Origin: Sphingopyxis sp.
GTDB lineage: Bacteria; Pseudomonadota; Alphaproteobacteria; Sphingomonadales; Sphingomonadaceae
NCBI GenBank assembly: GCA_017745175.1
Contig: JAGHZY010000003.1
Span: 62,001-126,000, forward strand
Length of the DNA stretch: 64,000 nt
Reading direction: 5' to 3'
Made by a program: the position numbers and the translations under genes. The notes under the pieces were generated by a model. The model ran no database searches. It was not told the origin of the DNA and saw only the letters and a program-made list of their open reading frames with translations. Below, piece by piece: positions 53,403-63,081 of this stretch. Positions within the stretch are counted from its first letter, which is position 1. Every line of letters begins with the position of its first letter.

Positions 53403-54374
53403 TCACAGCCACCCGCGCTTGCGGAAATAGGCGAAGGGCAGGATCGACGAGAGGATCATCAGCCCGATCGCAAAGGGATATCCGTACTGCCAGCGCAGTT
53501 CGGGCATCGCATCGAAATTCATGCCATAGATCGACGCGATCAGCGTCGGCGGCAGAAAGGCGACCGCCGCAACGGTGAAGATCTTGATGATCTGGTTCTG
53601 CTCGAGGTTGATCAGCCCCAGCGTCGCGTCGAGCAGGAAATTGATCTTTCCCGACAGGAAGCTCGCATGGTCGGTCAGCGCCTGCACGTCGCGCTGGATC
53701 GTCTTGAGCCGCGCGCGGGCCTCGCCCGAATCGCGCCGGCCGCGCGTGCCGTGATAGGACAGCATCCGCGCGAGACCGACGAGGCATTCGCGAAGCTGGG
53801 TGAGCAGGTCGCCCTCGCGCCCGATCCGGCCGAGCATCGCTTCGAGATCGCGCGGCGGCCCGTCGGCGCCCCCGCCGGCCGCCTTTCGCGCGAAGACCTC
53901 GCGCGACACCGCGTCGCAGTGGAGCGCGCTGCGTTCGAGCACATCGGCAACGCGGTCGACGATCGCATCGACGAGATCGAGCATCAGCGCTTCGGCGGTC
54001 GCCCCGCCATTGATACGCAGCCGACGCGCGATCACCTGCTCGAACGGCGCGGCATCGGCATGCCGCACGGTGACGAGACTGGCCGTGCCGAGGATGAAGG
54101 TAACCGGCGCGAGACGCGGGGCGTCGCCGTCGAGCCCGACGACGATGGGCACCGTCATAAACTGCGCTCCGGCCTCCTCGTAAAGGCGCGCCGAGGGTTC
54201 GATCTCCTGCATTTCGGGCAGGGTCGGAATGTCGATGCCGAGCAGCGCCGCGACTTGTGCGGTATCGTCCGCCGTCGGATGGACGATGTCGGCCCACAGG
54301 ATTGCGGGCGGATTGGCGGCGCCGATATCGGCGCGGACGAGGCGATCGGCCTCGCGAACGAAAGCGTGGAACAC
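53403..54374 (-). CDS. corA: CorA-family Mg/Co transporter
   Basis: 323 residues. Large cytoplasmic N-domain, long stalk helix, and two C-terminal membrane helices, the first ending in the YGMNF signature and the second followed by a basic tail (YFRKRGW). Forms a pentameric inner-membrane channel for Mg2+ and Co2+. It is upstream of dmeRF on the same strand. The start is preceded by a 7-bp-arm inverted repeat at 54391-54406. Confidence 0.93.
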   Translation of the reverse strand: MFHAFVREADRLVRADIGAANPPAILWADIVHPTADDTAQVAALLGIDIPTLPEMQEIEPSARLYEEAGAQFMTVPIVVGLDGDAPRLAPVTFILGTASLVTVRHADAAPFEQVIARRLRINGGATAEALMLDLVDAIVDRVADVLERSALHCDAVSREVFARKAAGGGADGPPRDLEAMLGRIGREGDLLTQLRECLVGLARMLSYHGTRGRRDSGEARARLKTIQRDVQALTDHASFLSGKINFLLDATLGLINLEQNQIIKIFTVAAVAFLPPTLIASIYGMNFDAMPELRWQYGYPFAIGLMILSSILPFAYFRKRGWL

Positions 54375-54743
54375 GGCTTTTCTCCTGTATGCTGGCGTCC
54401 GCCAGCGTCGGGAGATGCGCCGGAGATTAACCCGGGCGGACCGCCGTGGCTGCCGGACATATGGTGCGACGTCTACTGTCGGGGTCCATTTTTCTGTCCT
54501 CGGGTTGATGCCGGAGTCGCGCTCCGGCGGGCGGCGCTATGCGCGCGCCGGTTTGCGCTGTCAATTCACGAACGGCAGCTTCGGGGTGGAGAGCGGACGT
54601 TCGGTTACCCACTCCCGTCATCCCGGGCTCGACCCGGGATCCCGCTTTTTGACGCGCTGATTGCCTTCGATCTCAAGCGGGGCCCCGGATCAAGTCCGGG
54701 GTGACGATGAGGGATGGGTCAGCTTACGCTCGGAACCTGTCGG
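54375..54743. other. Intergenic stretch between corA and malate synthase genes
   Basis: 369 bp without a convincing gene. It holds two small inverted repeats: GCTGGCG-TC-CGCCAGC at 54391-54406, directly upstream of corA, and GCCGGAG-TCGCG-CTCCGGC at 54510-54528. It also holds the REP-like element at 54617-54707. The first could be a leader hairpin for corA, the second a transcript end for the malate synthase gene. No Mg riboswitch was recognised. Confidence 0.5.
54617..54707. repeat. Degenerate REP-like palindrome with family A end
   Basis: 91 bp. It starts CGTCATCCCGGGCTCGACCC, an altered arm, and ends CCCCGGATCAAGTCCGGGG TGACG, identical to family A. The core is longer and unrelated. Located just after the malate synthase stop codon. 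Confidence 0.75.
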
Positions 54744-56837
54744 TCAGGCCGCCTTTTTCATCTGCCGGTATTTGTGCAGCAGCGGTTCGGTGTAGCCCGA
54801 CGGCTGCATCACGCCCTCGAAGATCAGCGCGCGGGCGGCTTGGAGGGCGATCCCGTCGGGCGTCAGCTTTTCATAGAGCGGGTCGCCGGCATTTTGCGCA
54901 TCGACCTTGACGGCCATCCGCGCCAGCGCGGCGTCGACCTGGTCTTCGCTGCAGACGCCATGGAGCAGCCAGTTGGCGAGCGCCTGCGACGAGATGCGCA
55001 GCGTTGCACGATCCTCCATCAGGCCGACGTCGTCGATGTCGGGCACCTTCGAACAGCCGACGCCCTGATCGATCCAGCGCACGACATAGCCAAGGATGCC
55101 CTGGCAATTATTGTCGAGCTCGCGCGTGATTTCGGCTTCGCTCCAGTTGCGCCCGGTCGCGACCGGAATGTTGAGCAGCCGGTCGAGCGACGGCACGGCC
55201 TCGCCCGCGATTTCCTTCTGCCGCGCGAAGACGTCGACCTGATGATAGTGCAGCGCGTGCAGCGTCGCGGCGGTCGGCGACGGCACCCAGGCGGTGTTCG
55301 CGCCCGACTTCGGGTGACCGATCTTCGCATCGAGCATCGCCTTCATGAGGTCGGGCATCGCCCACATGCCCTTGCCGATCTGCGCCTTGCCGCTGAGCCC
55401 GCAGGCGAGCCCGATGCGGACGTTGCGGTCCTCATAGCTGGCGATCCAGTCCGACGCCTTCATCTCGCCCTTGGGGATCATCGGCCCCGCGCGCATCGAC
55501 GTGTGGATTTCGTCGCCGGTGCGGTCGAGGAAGCCGGTGTTGATGAAAACGATGCGATCCTTCACCGCCGCGATGCACGCCGCAAGGTTCGCCGACGTGC
55601 GGCGTTCCTCGTCCATTACGCCGACCTTGATCGTATGGCGCGCGAGGCCGAGCATATCCTCGACCGCATCGAACAGCCGGTCGGTGAAGCCGCATTCCTC
55701 GGGCCCGTGCTGCTTGGGCTTCACGATGTAGATGCTGCCGGCGCGGCTGTTGGCGAGGCTGCCGAGGCCCTTCAGGTCATGCAGCGCGCAGAGACTGGTG
55801 ATGACCGCGTCGCAGAGGCCCTCGGGGGCTTCGGCACCGTTCGGCAGGCGGATCATCGGCGTCGTCATCAGATGACCGACGTTGCGAACGAACATCACGC
55901 TGCGGCCGTGGAGGGTGAAAGCCTCGCCCGACGGCGACGTCCATTCGCGGTCGGCCTCCATCGCGCGCGTCACGATCCGGCCGCCCTTGTCGAAGCGTTC
56001 GACGAGGTCGCCGCGCATCAGCCCGAGCCAGTTCGAATAACCGAGCACCTTGTCCTCGCCATCGACCGCAGCGACGCTGTCCTCGAGATCGATAATCGTC
56101 GTCAGCGCCGCTTCGAGGATGACGTCAGCGATGCCCGCAGGATCGGTCTTGCCGATCGCGCTGTCGCGATCGATCACGAGCTCGATGTGGAGGCCGTTAT
56201 GGCGGAGCAATATGCCGCCGGGCTTGCCGCCGGCCCATTGCGACGGATCCGCGAGCGTGAGCTGCCCGCCCCGCCAACCGGCCCAGCTGCCCGAGGCGAG
56301 CGGCACGGCTTCGTCGAGAAATGCCTTCGCCCGCGCGATGACCGCGGCGCCGCGCTCCGCGTCATAGCCGCCGGGTTTCGCAGCCGGCGCGTCGAGCGCG
56401 TCGGTTCCGTAGAGCGCATCGTAGAGGCTTCCCCAGCGTGCATTGGCAGCGTTGAGCGCGAAGCGCGCGTTAAGCGCGGGCACGACAAGTTGCGGTCCCG
56501 CCATCGTTGCAATTTCCGGATCGACATTTTGCGTGCCGACCTGAAATGGCGCGGGTTCGGGAACGAGATAGCCGATGTCGCGGAGGAACGCCTGATAGGC
56601 TTGCGGGTCGTGCGCCTGTCCGGCGCGCCCTTCGTGCCAAGCATCGATCTGCGCCTGCAAATCCTTGCGCTTCGCCAGCAACGCCGCATTGTCGAGCGCA
56701 AACTTGCCGAGCAACGTCGCAAAATCGCTCCAGAATCCGGCGGCATCGAGCCCCGTCCCGGGTAGCGCGCGCTGTTCGATGAAATCGGCCAGTCGTGAAT
56801 CGACGGACAGGCCGGAGCGATCGAGAAATTCGGTCAT
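54744..56837 (-). CDS. glcB: Malate synthase G
   Basis: 697 residues, close to the usual length of about 720. I chose ATG at 56837, which has an AGAGGG ribosome site upstream. Motifs include [16 protein letters not shown] (catalytic Asp/Glu region), [29 protein letters not shown], and [14 protein letters not shown]; the C-terminal [16 protein letters not shown] helix is present. Condenses glyoxylate and acetyl-CoA to malate. No isocitrate lyase gene is in the window. Confidence 0.96.
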   Translation of the reverse strand: MTEFLDRSGLSVDSRLADFIEQRALPGTGLDAAGFWSDFATLLGKFALDNAALLAKRKDLQAQIDAWHEGRAGQAHDPQAYQAFLRDIGYLVPEPAPFQVGTQNVDPEIATMAGPQLVVPALNARFALNAANARWGSLYDALYGTDALDAPAAKPGGYDAERGAAVIARAKAFLDEAVPLASGSWAGWRGGQLTLADPSQWAGGKPGGILLRHNGLHIELVIDRDSAIGKTDPAGIADVILEAALTTIIDLEDSVAAVDGEDKVLGYSNWLGLMRGDLVERFDKGGRIVTRAMEADREWTSPSGEAFTLHGRSVMFVRNVGHLMTTPMIRLPNGAEAPEGLCDAVITSLCALHDLKGLGSLANSRAGSIYIVKPKQHGPEECGFTDRLFDAVEDMLGLARHTIKVGVMDEERRTSANLAACIAAVKDRIVFINTGFLDRTGDEIHTSMRAGPMIPKGEMKASDWIASYEDRNVRIGLACGLSGKAQIGKGMWAMPDLMKAMLDAKIGHPKSGANTAWVPSPTAATLHALHYHQVDVFARQKEIAGEAVPSLDRLLNIPVATGRNWSEAEITRELDNNCQGILGYVVRWIDQGVGCSKVPDIDDVGLMEDRATLRISSQALANWLLHGVCSEDQVDAALARMAVKVDAQNAGDPLYEKLTPDGIALQAARALIFEGVMQPSGYTEPLLHKYRQMKKAA

Positions 56838-57007
56838 GCAAGCACCCTCTGGACGGCGCGGCTGCGCCAATGGACCCGGGGAGGAAAGGGCCGGTGCCCT
56901 ATGCCGCGATTGGATTCGATTGGCAATGGGCGCTTTTCAAGCGCGTGCCCGTAGGTTACGTTGCAACGCACAACGAAAACATCCCTCTCCCCGAACGACC
57001 CGGAATC

Positions 57008-57307
57008 ATGGACGACACGCGACTGAAACTGATGGAGGCCATCGCCCGCAAACGGCTGGTGACGGCCCAATATAATGGCCAGACCCTGACGCTGGCACCG
57101 CACCTCCTGTTCGAGCGGCGCGGCGACCTGTTCATCAGCGCGCTCAACCTCAACAAAAGCTGGCGGTCGGACGAAGAGCCCCGCCTCGGCCATTTCAAGC
57201 TCGGCGGCCTTGCCGCGATCGAACTCAGCGAGGAAGGCTTCGATCCCCTGCCCGGCTTCGAGGCGGCACCGCCGCGCGAGGAAGATACGCCGCTGCTGGC
57301 GGTCTGA
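57008..57307 (+). CDS. Small WYL-like domain protein
   Basis: 99 residues from ATG at 57008; an upstream extension in frame exists but looks non-coding. LMEAIARKRLVTAQYNGQ, LAPHLLFERRGDLFISALN and RLGHFKLGGLAAIELSEEGF follow the WYL-domain pattern of ligand-sensing transcription regulators, but there is no DNA-binding helix-turn-helix. It ends 2 bp from the convergent diguanylate cyclase gene end. Function unknown. Confidence 0.65.
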   Translation: MDDTRLKLMEAIARKRLVTAQYNGQTLTLAPHLLFERRGDLFISALNLNKSWRSDEEPRLGHFKLGGLAAIELSEEGFDPLPGFEAAPPREEDTPLLAV

Positions 57308-57309
57308 CG

Positions 57310-58500
57310 TCAGGCGACCCCGGCGGCCGGAACCGACGGCAGTTCGCCGAGCGCGACGCGCACCAGGTTCCGCCCGCCGGCCTTCGCGCGATACAGCGCG
57401 GCGTCGGCGCGGCGCGACAGCTCGAAAAGCGAATCGCCCGGATTGTGCTGGGCAACGCCGAACGAGGCGGTGAATTTGCGATCGACGCCCAGCACCGGCA
57501 AACGCGCCGAAGCAAAGGCGGTACGGACGCCTTCCGCATAAAGGCGGCCGTCGGACAGCAGGGCATCGGGCAGCAATACAGCGAACTCCTCGCCGCCGAT
57601 CCGTCCCACGACCGCGCCCGCCGGTGCCGCGTCCGCCAGCATGGCCGCGAAATGCGCGATCACGCCATCGCCCGCCGCATGGCCGAAACTGTCGTTGATC
57701 TTCTTGAAATCGTCGAGGTCGGCTGCGATCAGCACCGCCGCCTCGCCGCCGCGCAGCAGCGCAAGTTCGGCGTGATGTTCGAAACCGCGCCGGTTGAGCA
57801 CGCTTGACAGCGGGTCGGTTTCCGATCGCGCGACCATCTCCGCCGTCGTGTCGCGCATCATCACGAGCAGCAGGACGAGCGCGATCGCCATGAGAGTAAC
57901 AACGCTCCCGCTTTGCGAAATCGCGGCATAGGTCGTGGCCATATAGCCTTGCGGTGCGCTTGCGGTTCCCACCAGCGCCGCGATGAACGGCTTGGCAACA
58001 TAGATCACCGCGGCGACCAGCTGCAACGCGATCAGGAGCAGGTCGAGCGCCTGACGACGACCCGACCGCCAGATCACGACGCCGAACGAGGCCTGCATCG
58101 CGAAATAGGGAAGCTGGTAGAGCATCAGCCGCGGTATCGAACCATAGGTCATGCTGAAGATCGCCGGCACCGCGAGGATGGTCAGAACCCAGATGCCCGC
58201 CATCGTCTTCCACGGCGGCGGAACGCGATAATGTTGCGCAACACCGATCAGCGCAAAGCTGAGCGCCAGCAGGAAGACGAGAAAGATACCGATGCCGACG
58301 GGGGTCGGGTCGACCTGCCGCGTCAGGAGGAATTCGAGACCGACGTTGACGATTCCCATGCCATAGCCGGCCGCAAGCCACCGCGCGCCGCGCGCGGTCC
58401 GGTTGGTCGCGGCGACCACGGCAAACGCGACGGCAAAAATGCCGGCCACGGACATGTTGATGCCAAGGACAAAGGCTGCAGTCATCGACCCACTCATCAT
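57310..58500 (-). CDS. Membrane-bound diguanylate cyclase (GGDEF)
   Basis: 396 residues. About seven membrane helices fill residues 10-215, then a GGDEF domain: DPLSSVLNRRGFEHHAE, ADLDDFKKINDSFGHAAGD, active-site GRIGGEEFAVLLP and ASFGVAQ. Makes c-di-GMP, a second messenger that promotes biofilm and exopolysaccharide. No RxxD inhibitory site is seen before GGEEF (PAGAVVGRI precedes it), so product inhibition is unlikely. Confidence 0.93.
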   Translation of the reverse strand: MMSGSMTAAFVLGINMSVAGIFAVAFAVVAATNRTARGARWLAAGYGMGIVNVGLEFLLTRQVDPTPVGIGIFLVFLLALSFALIGVAQHYRVPPPWKTMAGIWVLTILAVPAIFSMTYGSIPRLMLYQLPYFAMQASFGVVIWRSGRRQALDLLLIALQLVAAVIYVAKPFIAALVGTASAPQGYMATTYAAISQSGSVVTLMAIALVLLLVMMRDTTAEMVARSETDPLSSVLNRRGFEHHAELALLRGGEAAVLIAADLDDFKKINDSFGHAAGDGVIAHFAAMLADAAPAGAVVGRIGGEEFAVLLPDALLSDGRLYAEGVRTAFASARLPVLGVDRKFTASFGVAQHNPGDSLFELSRRADAALYRAKAGGRNLVRVALGELPSVPAAGVA

Positions 58501-58679
58501 CGGTCCGTTCAGCGTAACCGGACGGTCCCGAACTTTCGGTTAATAGTTTGCGATCCGGTGCGATTCGGCCGCTTCATTAGCCGGAGGATACGGCCCGCGG
58601 CAGTGATTTGCCGCACCGCGAAGACAAAATAGCCACCGCGGGGGTGCAAAAGCCCCGCACCGCTCGCTATAGCCGCCCG

Positions 58680-59891
58680 ATGGCCAGTCTGACCACGACC
58701 GAAAATGCTACGATCGAGCGTGCCGCCGACGCGCCGATGCTGCGCGAGGTCGAACAATGGGCTGCGGTGAACAGCGGCACCGGCAATCTCGCCGGACTCA
58801 GGATCGTCGCGGGACAGCTTGCCGACGCCTTCGCCGCGCTGCCCGGTGAGATGCGGCTCGTGACCCCCGATCCGGTCGAGAGCGTCGATGCCGCGGGCAA
58901 TATCAGGACGACGCAGCGGGGCGACCATCTGCATCTGCGCGTGCGGCCCGAAGCGCCGGTGCAATTGCTGCTGACCGGACATATGGACACGGTGTTTCCG
59001 GCCGACCATCCGTTCCAGACGCTCACATGGCTCGAGCCCGGCATCCTCAACGGCCCCGGCACCGCCGACATGAAGGCCGGCATCGCGGTGATTCTCGCCG
59101 CGCTGAAAGCACTCGAAGCCTCGCCGCTCGCTGGCCGCGTCGGCTATGACGTGATGATCAACAGCGACGAGGAAACGGGCAGCCACGCCTCCGCCGCGCT
59201 GATCGCCGAACTGGCGCAAGGCAAGACCGCCGCGCTCACCTACGAACCCGCGCTGCCCGACGGCACGCTCGCGGGCGCGCGGCCGGGGAGCGGCAATTTC
59301 TCGGTGATCGTCCACGGCCTGTCGGCGCATGCGGGGCGCAATCCCGACGATGGCCGCAACGCCCTGCTCGCCGCGGCCGACCTCGCGCTGCGGCTCGCCG
59401 CGCTCAAATCGCCGGCGCTGAAGGTCAATCCCGCGAAGATCGATGGCGGCGGCCCGAACAATGTCGTGCCCGACAGCGCGATCCTGCGCGTCAACCTGCG
59501 CCCGTCGACCCCCGAGGCGATGATCGAGGCCGAGGCGGCGCTGCGCGCGGCGGTCGCCGCGGTGTCGCGCGAGCATGACGTCCATTGCCATATTCACGGC
59601 AATTTCAATCGTCCGCCGAAACCGCTCGACGCCGCCGCGACGCGCCTGTTCGAGCTGGTGCGCGACTGCGGCGCCGCGCTCGGGCTGCCGCCGATCAGCT
59701 GGCACGCGACGGGCGGCGTCTGCGATGGCAACAATATCGCCGCGTGCGGGATTCCCGTGGTCGACACGATGGGGCCGCGCGGCGGCGCGATCCATTCGCC
59801 GGACGAATTTCTGATCGTCGACAGCCTCGCCGAACGCGCGATGTTGTCGGCACTCACCATAACCAGAATAGCGGAACGGGGGACTGTGTGA
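58680..59891 (+). CDS. M20-family metallohydrolase in the arginine succinyltransferase operon
   Basis: 403 residues from ATG at 58680; an earlier in-frame ATG at 58608 adds an Arg-rich leader. ArgE/DapE-type di-zinc hydrolase: GHMDTVF, NGPGTADMKAG, NSDEETGSHAS, dimerisation domain VHGLSAHAGRNPDDGRNA and C-terminal His in AIHSPDEF. The family removes acyl groups from amino acids. Its stop overlaps the astA start (GTGA), so a role in deacylating a succinylated intermediate is plausible but unproven. Confidence 0.87.
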   Translation: MASLTTTENATIERAADAPMLREVEQWAAVNSGTGNLAGLRIVAGQLADAFAALPGEMRLVTPDPVESVDAAGNIRTTQRGDHLHLRVRPEAPVQLLLTGHMDTVFPADHPFQTLTWLEPGILNGPGTADMKAGIAVILAALKALEASPLAGRVGYDVMINSDEETGSHASAALIAELAQGKTAALTYEPALPDGTLAGARPGSGNFSVIVHGLSAHAGRNPDDGRNALLAAADLALRLAALKSPALKVNPAKIDGGGPNNVVPDSAILRVNLRPSTPEAMIEAEAALRAAVAAVSREHDVHCHIHGNFNRPPKPLDAAATRLFELVRDCGAALGLPPISWHATGGVCDGNNIAACGIPVVDTMGPRGGAIHSPDEFLIVDSLAERAMLSALTITRIAERGTV

Positions 59892-60889
59892 ATTATGTGA
59901 TCCGGGCGGCCAAGCCGGGCGATCTTCAGAGCATTTACGAAATGGCGAAGCTGACCGGTGGCGGCTTCACCAACCTGCCCCCCGACAGGCAGGCGCTGCG
60001 CGCCAAACTCGAACGCGCCGAGGCCGGCTTCGCCTCCGAAAAGGAATATCCGGCCGACGAACTCTATCTGATGGTGCTCGAGGATCTCGACAGCGGCGAA
60101 GTCCGCGGCACCTGCCAGATCTTCGGGCAGGTCGGCCAGCGCTGGCCCTTCTATTCGTACCGCATCGGCACCGACAGCAAGCATAGCGAGCAATTGGGGC
60201 GCACCTTCCACGCGCAGGTGCTGATGCTGAGCAACGACCTCAACGGCGCATCCGAAGTCGGCGGGCTGTTCCTGCACCCCGCGGCGCGCGCCGGCGGGCT
60301 CGGACTGCTCCTCGCCCGCTCGCGCTACCTGTTCATCGCGCGCCACCGTGCGCGCTTCGGCGACCGCATTCTTGCCGAGCTGCGCGGCGTGATCGACGAG
60401 GCGGGCGGTTCGCCCTTCTGGGACGGGGTCGCGGGCAAATTTTTCGGGATGAATTTCCAGGAAGCCGACCAGTTCAACGCCGTGCACGGCAACCAGTTCA
60501 TCGCCGACCTGATGCCCAAGCATCCGGTCTATATCGCGATGCTCGGCGAACATGCGCGGAGCGTCATCGGCGTGCCCCACCCCACGGGACGCGCGGCGAT
60601 GCGAATGCTCGAAAATGAGGGCTTCGCCTTCGAAAATTATGTCGACATCTTCGACGGCGGCCCGACGATGACCGCGCGCACCGATCAGGTCGCGAGCATT
60701 CGCGATGCGAAGCATGTCGAGGTGACCGGCATCGCCGAGGGCGGCAGCGACGCGCTCATCGCAACGGGGCGGCTCGCCGATTTCCGTTGCTGTTTCGGCA
60801 AGGTCGGAGCCGACGGGACGGTCGATGCCGAAACCGCGCGCATCCTCGGCGTCGGCAAGGGCGATGAAATCAGCTGGATCGGACGCTAG
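59888..60889 (+). CDS. astA: Arginine N-succinyltransferase
   Basis: 333 residues from a GTG start at 59888 overlapping the previous stop. AstA motifs: KLTGGGFTNLPPDRQAL, PFYSYRIGTDSKHSEQLG, EVGGLFLHPAARAGGLG, PFWDGVAGKFFGMNFQEAD and ENEGFAFENYVDIFDGGP. Transfers succinyl from succinyl-CoA to arginine, the first step of ammonia-producing arginine breakdown. Followed 3 bp later by astB. Confidence 0.95.
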   Translation: MNYVIRAAKPGDLQSIYEMAKLTGGGFTNLPPDRQALRAKLERAEAGFASEKEYPADELYLMVLEDLDSGEVRGTCQIFGQVGQRWPFYSYRIGTDSKHSEQLGRTFHAQVLMLSNDLNGASEVGGLFLHPAARAGGLGLLLARSRYLFIARHRARFGDRILAELRGVIDEAGGSPFWDGVAGKFFGMNFQEADQFNAVHGNQFIADLMPKHPVYIAMLGEHARSVIGVPHPTGRAAMRMLENEGFAFENYVDIFDGGPTMTARTDQVASIRDAKHVEVTGIAEGGSDALIATGRLADFRCCFGKVGADGTVDAETARILGVGKGDEISWIGR

Positions 60890-60892
60890 GCC

Positions 60893-62143
60893 ATGCTCAC
60901 CGAAATCAACTTCGACGGGATCATCGGCCCGAGCCACAATTATGCCGGGCTCAGCCGCGGCAATATCGCGTCGGCAAGCCACGCGGGCGACGTGTCGCAG
61001 CCGCGCGCCGCGGCGCTGCAGGGCATCGACAAGATGCGCCACAACCTCGCGCTCGGTCTACCGCAGGGTTTCTTCATGCCGCTCGACCGTCCCGACGCGC
61101 CGTGGCTCGAAACGCTCGGCACGACGCTCGAAAGCGCCGAAGGCCATCTGCGTGCGCAGGCCTGGTCGGCCTCGTCGATGTGGGCGGCGAACGCCGCAAC
61201 CGTCTCGCCCGCGCCCGATAGCGCCGACGGCAAATGCCATCTCACCGTCGCCAACCTCGTTACCATGCCGCACCGCAGCCATGAATGGCCCGGAACGCTG
61301 GCGCAGCTTCGCCTCGCCTTCGCGAACCCCGCCTTTGCCGTGCACGCGCCCGTCCTCGCCCCCTTCGGCGACGAAGGCGCCGCAAACCACATGCGACTGT
61401 GCAGCGGACACGACGGCGAGGGGGTCGAAATCTTTGTCTATGGTGTCGGCGGCGGACGCTTTCCCGCGCGCCAGCATCTCGACGCGTCGAAGGCGATCGC
61501 GCGGCGGCACCGGCTCGATCCCGCGCGGACGCTTTTCATCCGCCAGTCGGACACCGCAATCCAGGGCGGCGCCTTTCATAACGATGTGGTCGCCGTCGCG
61601 AACGAGCATGTGCTGTTCACGCACGAAACGGCGTTCGAGGACCGCGAGGCGGCGCATGCCGAAATCCGCGCCGCCTTCCCCGCGGTCGAGATCGTCGAGG
61701 TGCCCGCAAGCGCGGTGAGCCTGCCCGACGCGATCCGATCCTATCTGTTCAACGCCCAGCTCGTGACCCTGCCCGACAGCGGCGGCATGGGGCTGGTGCT
61801 GCCGACCGAGGCGCAGGATACGCCCGCCGTATGGAACTGGCTCGAGGCGCATGTCGCCGGCAACGGCCCGATCCGCCGGCTGCTGCCCGTCAACGTCCGC
61901 CAGTCGATGGCGAACGGTGGCGGCCCGGCCTGCCTGCGGTTGCGCGTCGTCGCCGATCCGGCGACGGTCGATCCGCGTTTCATCGCCGACGAAGCGAAGC
62001 TCGACCGGATCGCTGATGTCGTCGCGAAATATTGGCCCGAGGCGATTGCGGCCGGCGACCTCGCGTCGGCCTCGCTTGCAGGTGACGTGCGCAAGGCCCG
62101 CGCGGCGCTGCTCGCCGAACTCGACCTGAGCGAACTCGGCTGA
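60893..62143 (+). CDS. astB: N-succinylarginine dihydrolase
   Basis: 416 residues. Opens EINFDGIIGPSHNYAGLSRGN; catalytic His229 in QGGAFHNDVVAVAN and Cys347 in NGGGPACLRLRV match the family's active site, and LHALR-type arginine-binding motifs are conserved. Converts N2-succinylarginine to N2-succinylornithine, CO2 and ammonia. The later pathway genes astC, astD and astE are not in this window. Confidence 0.96.
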   Translation: MLTEINFDGIIGPSHNYAGLSRGNIASASHAGDVSQPRAAALQGIDKMRHNLALGLPQGFFMPLDRPDAPWLETLGTTLESAEGHLRAQAWSASSMWAANAATVSPAPDSADGKCHLTVANLVTMPHRSHEWPGTLAQLRLAFANPAFAVHAPVLAPFGDEGAANHMRLCSGHDGEGVEIFVYGVGGGRFPARQHLDASKAIARRHRLDPARTLFIRQSDTAIQGGAFHNDVVAVANEHVLFTHETAFEDREAAHAEIRAAFPAVEIVEVPASAVSLPDAIRSYLFNAQLVTLPDSGGMGLVLPTEAQDTPAVWNWLEAHVAGNGPIRRLLPVNVRQSMANGGGPACLRLRVVADPATVDPRFIADEAKLDRIADVVAKYWPEAIAAGDLASASLAGDVRKARAALLAELDLSELG

Positions 62144-62149
62144 TATCGC

Positions 62150-62818
62150 TTGAAGATACGCGAACTGATCGACACCGCGCAGATTCCGGGCGGTGATGCG
62201 CTGCGCCTGTACAGGCGCGGCGACGATTTCATCATCGCGATCGGCGGCAATGAACTGATGAACAGCCGGATGAGTGGTTCCGAAGAGGCGCTCGCCGTGA
62301 TGAGCTGCGAGCGGCTGCGGAGTCCCGATACGGCGCATCTGCTGATCGGCGGCTATGGCATGGGTTTCACGCTGCGCGCCGCATTGGCCGTGCTTGGGCC
62401 CGACGCGAAGATCACCCTCGCCGAACTCGTCCCCGCGATCATCGACTGGGCACATGGGCCGATGTCGGAACTCGCCGCGGGCTGCCTCGACGATCCGCGC
62501 GTCGAGCTGGTCGTCGGCGACGTTGCCGCTATGATCGCGGCGCGACGCGGCCGCTACGACGCGATCCTGCTGGACGTCGACAATGGACCCGACGGGCTCG
62601 TCCGGCAGGCGAACGACGGCATCTATTCGGCGGCGGGGCTGGCGTCGGCGAAGGCGGCGCTCCGCCCCGGCGGCATCCTCGCGATCTGGTCTGCGGCGCC
62701 CGACGCGCAATTCACCCGGCGCCTGATCGCGTCGGGCTTCAGGGTCGAGGAAGTCGCAGTGCGTGCGCGAGCAGGCGGCAAGGGCGCGCGTCACGTCATC
62801 TGGTTTGCGCGAGTATAG
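62150..62818 (+). CDS. Spermidine synthase-like / class I SAM methyltransferase
   Basis: 222 residues. TTG start at 62150, 6 bp after astB; no in-frame ATG follows before residue 37, and the sequence before it already looks like the family. Rossmann motif LLIGGYGMGFTLRAALAVLG, acidic ELVPAIIDW, VELVVGDVAAMI and ILLDVDNGPDG resemble the spermidine-synthase fold. No clear aminopropyl-transfer residues are recognised, so activity is uncertain. Confidence 0.78.
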   Translation: MKIRELIDTAQIPGGDALRLYRRGDDFIIAIGGNELMNSRMSGSEEALAVMSCERLRSPDTAHLLIGGYGMGFTLRAALAVLGPDAKITLAELVPAIIDWAHGPMSELAAGCLDDPRVELVVGDVAAMIAARRGRYDAILLDVDNGPDGLVRQANDGIYSAAGLASAKAALRPGGILAIWSAAPDAQFTRRLIASGFRVEEVAVRARAGGKGARHVIWFARV

Positions 62819-62857
62819 GTTTTGGCGCGTTTCGGCCGGTTGCGGACATTTTCCTTT

Positions 62858-62960
62858 CGTAACCCTGAACTTGTTTCAGGGTCCATGGCCTGCCCTTTCC
62901 TTTGACACAGCGTTGAACCGGAACTCCGGCCATGGATGCTGAAACAAGTTCAGCATGACG
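62858..62960. repeat. REP-like palindrome, family C
   Basis: 103 bp. CTGAACTTGTTTCAGGGTCC near one end is mirrored by GGATGCTGAAACAAGTTCAG at the other, and CATGGCC pairs with GGCCATG inside. It ends ATGACG like the other families but has unrelated arms. Lies between the methyltransferase and DUF5996 genes. Confidence 0.85.
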
Positions 62961-63081
62961 AGGATTGAACATCGGCTCCCCTCCAAGCTGACACCGGCAA
63001 ACCCGCGGCTGGCCGATTGCACGCCGATCCGCTACGGACTGTAGCGGGGCGGGACTCACTCCTTCGATGAGGAGAGGCGAA

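Noticed and set aside
54714-56765. 683-codon plus-strand open frame
   Set aside because: Antisense shadow of malate synthase G; no domain and extreme Arg/Asp content.
61058-62794. 578-codon minus-strand open frame
   Set aside because: Shadow of astB and the methyltransferase gene, which have clear catalytic motifs on the plus strand.
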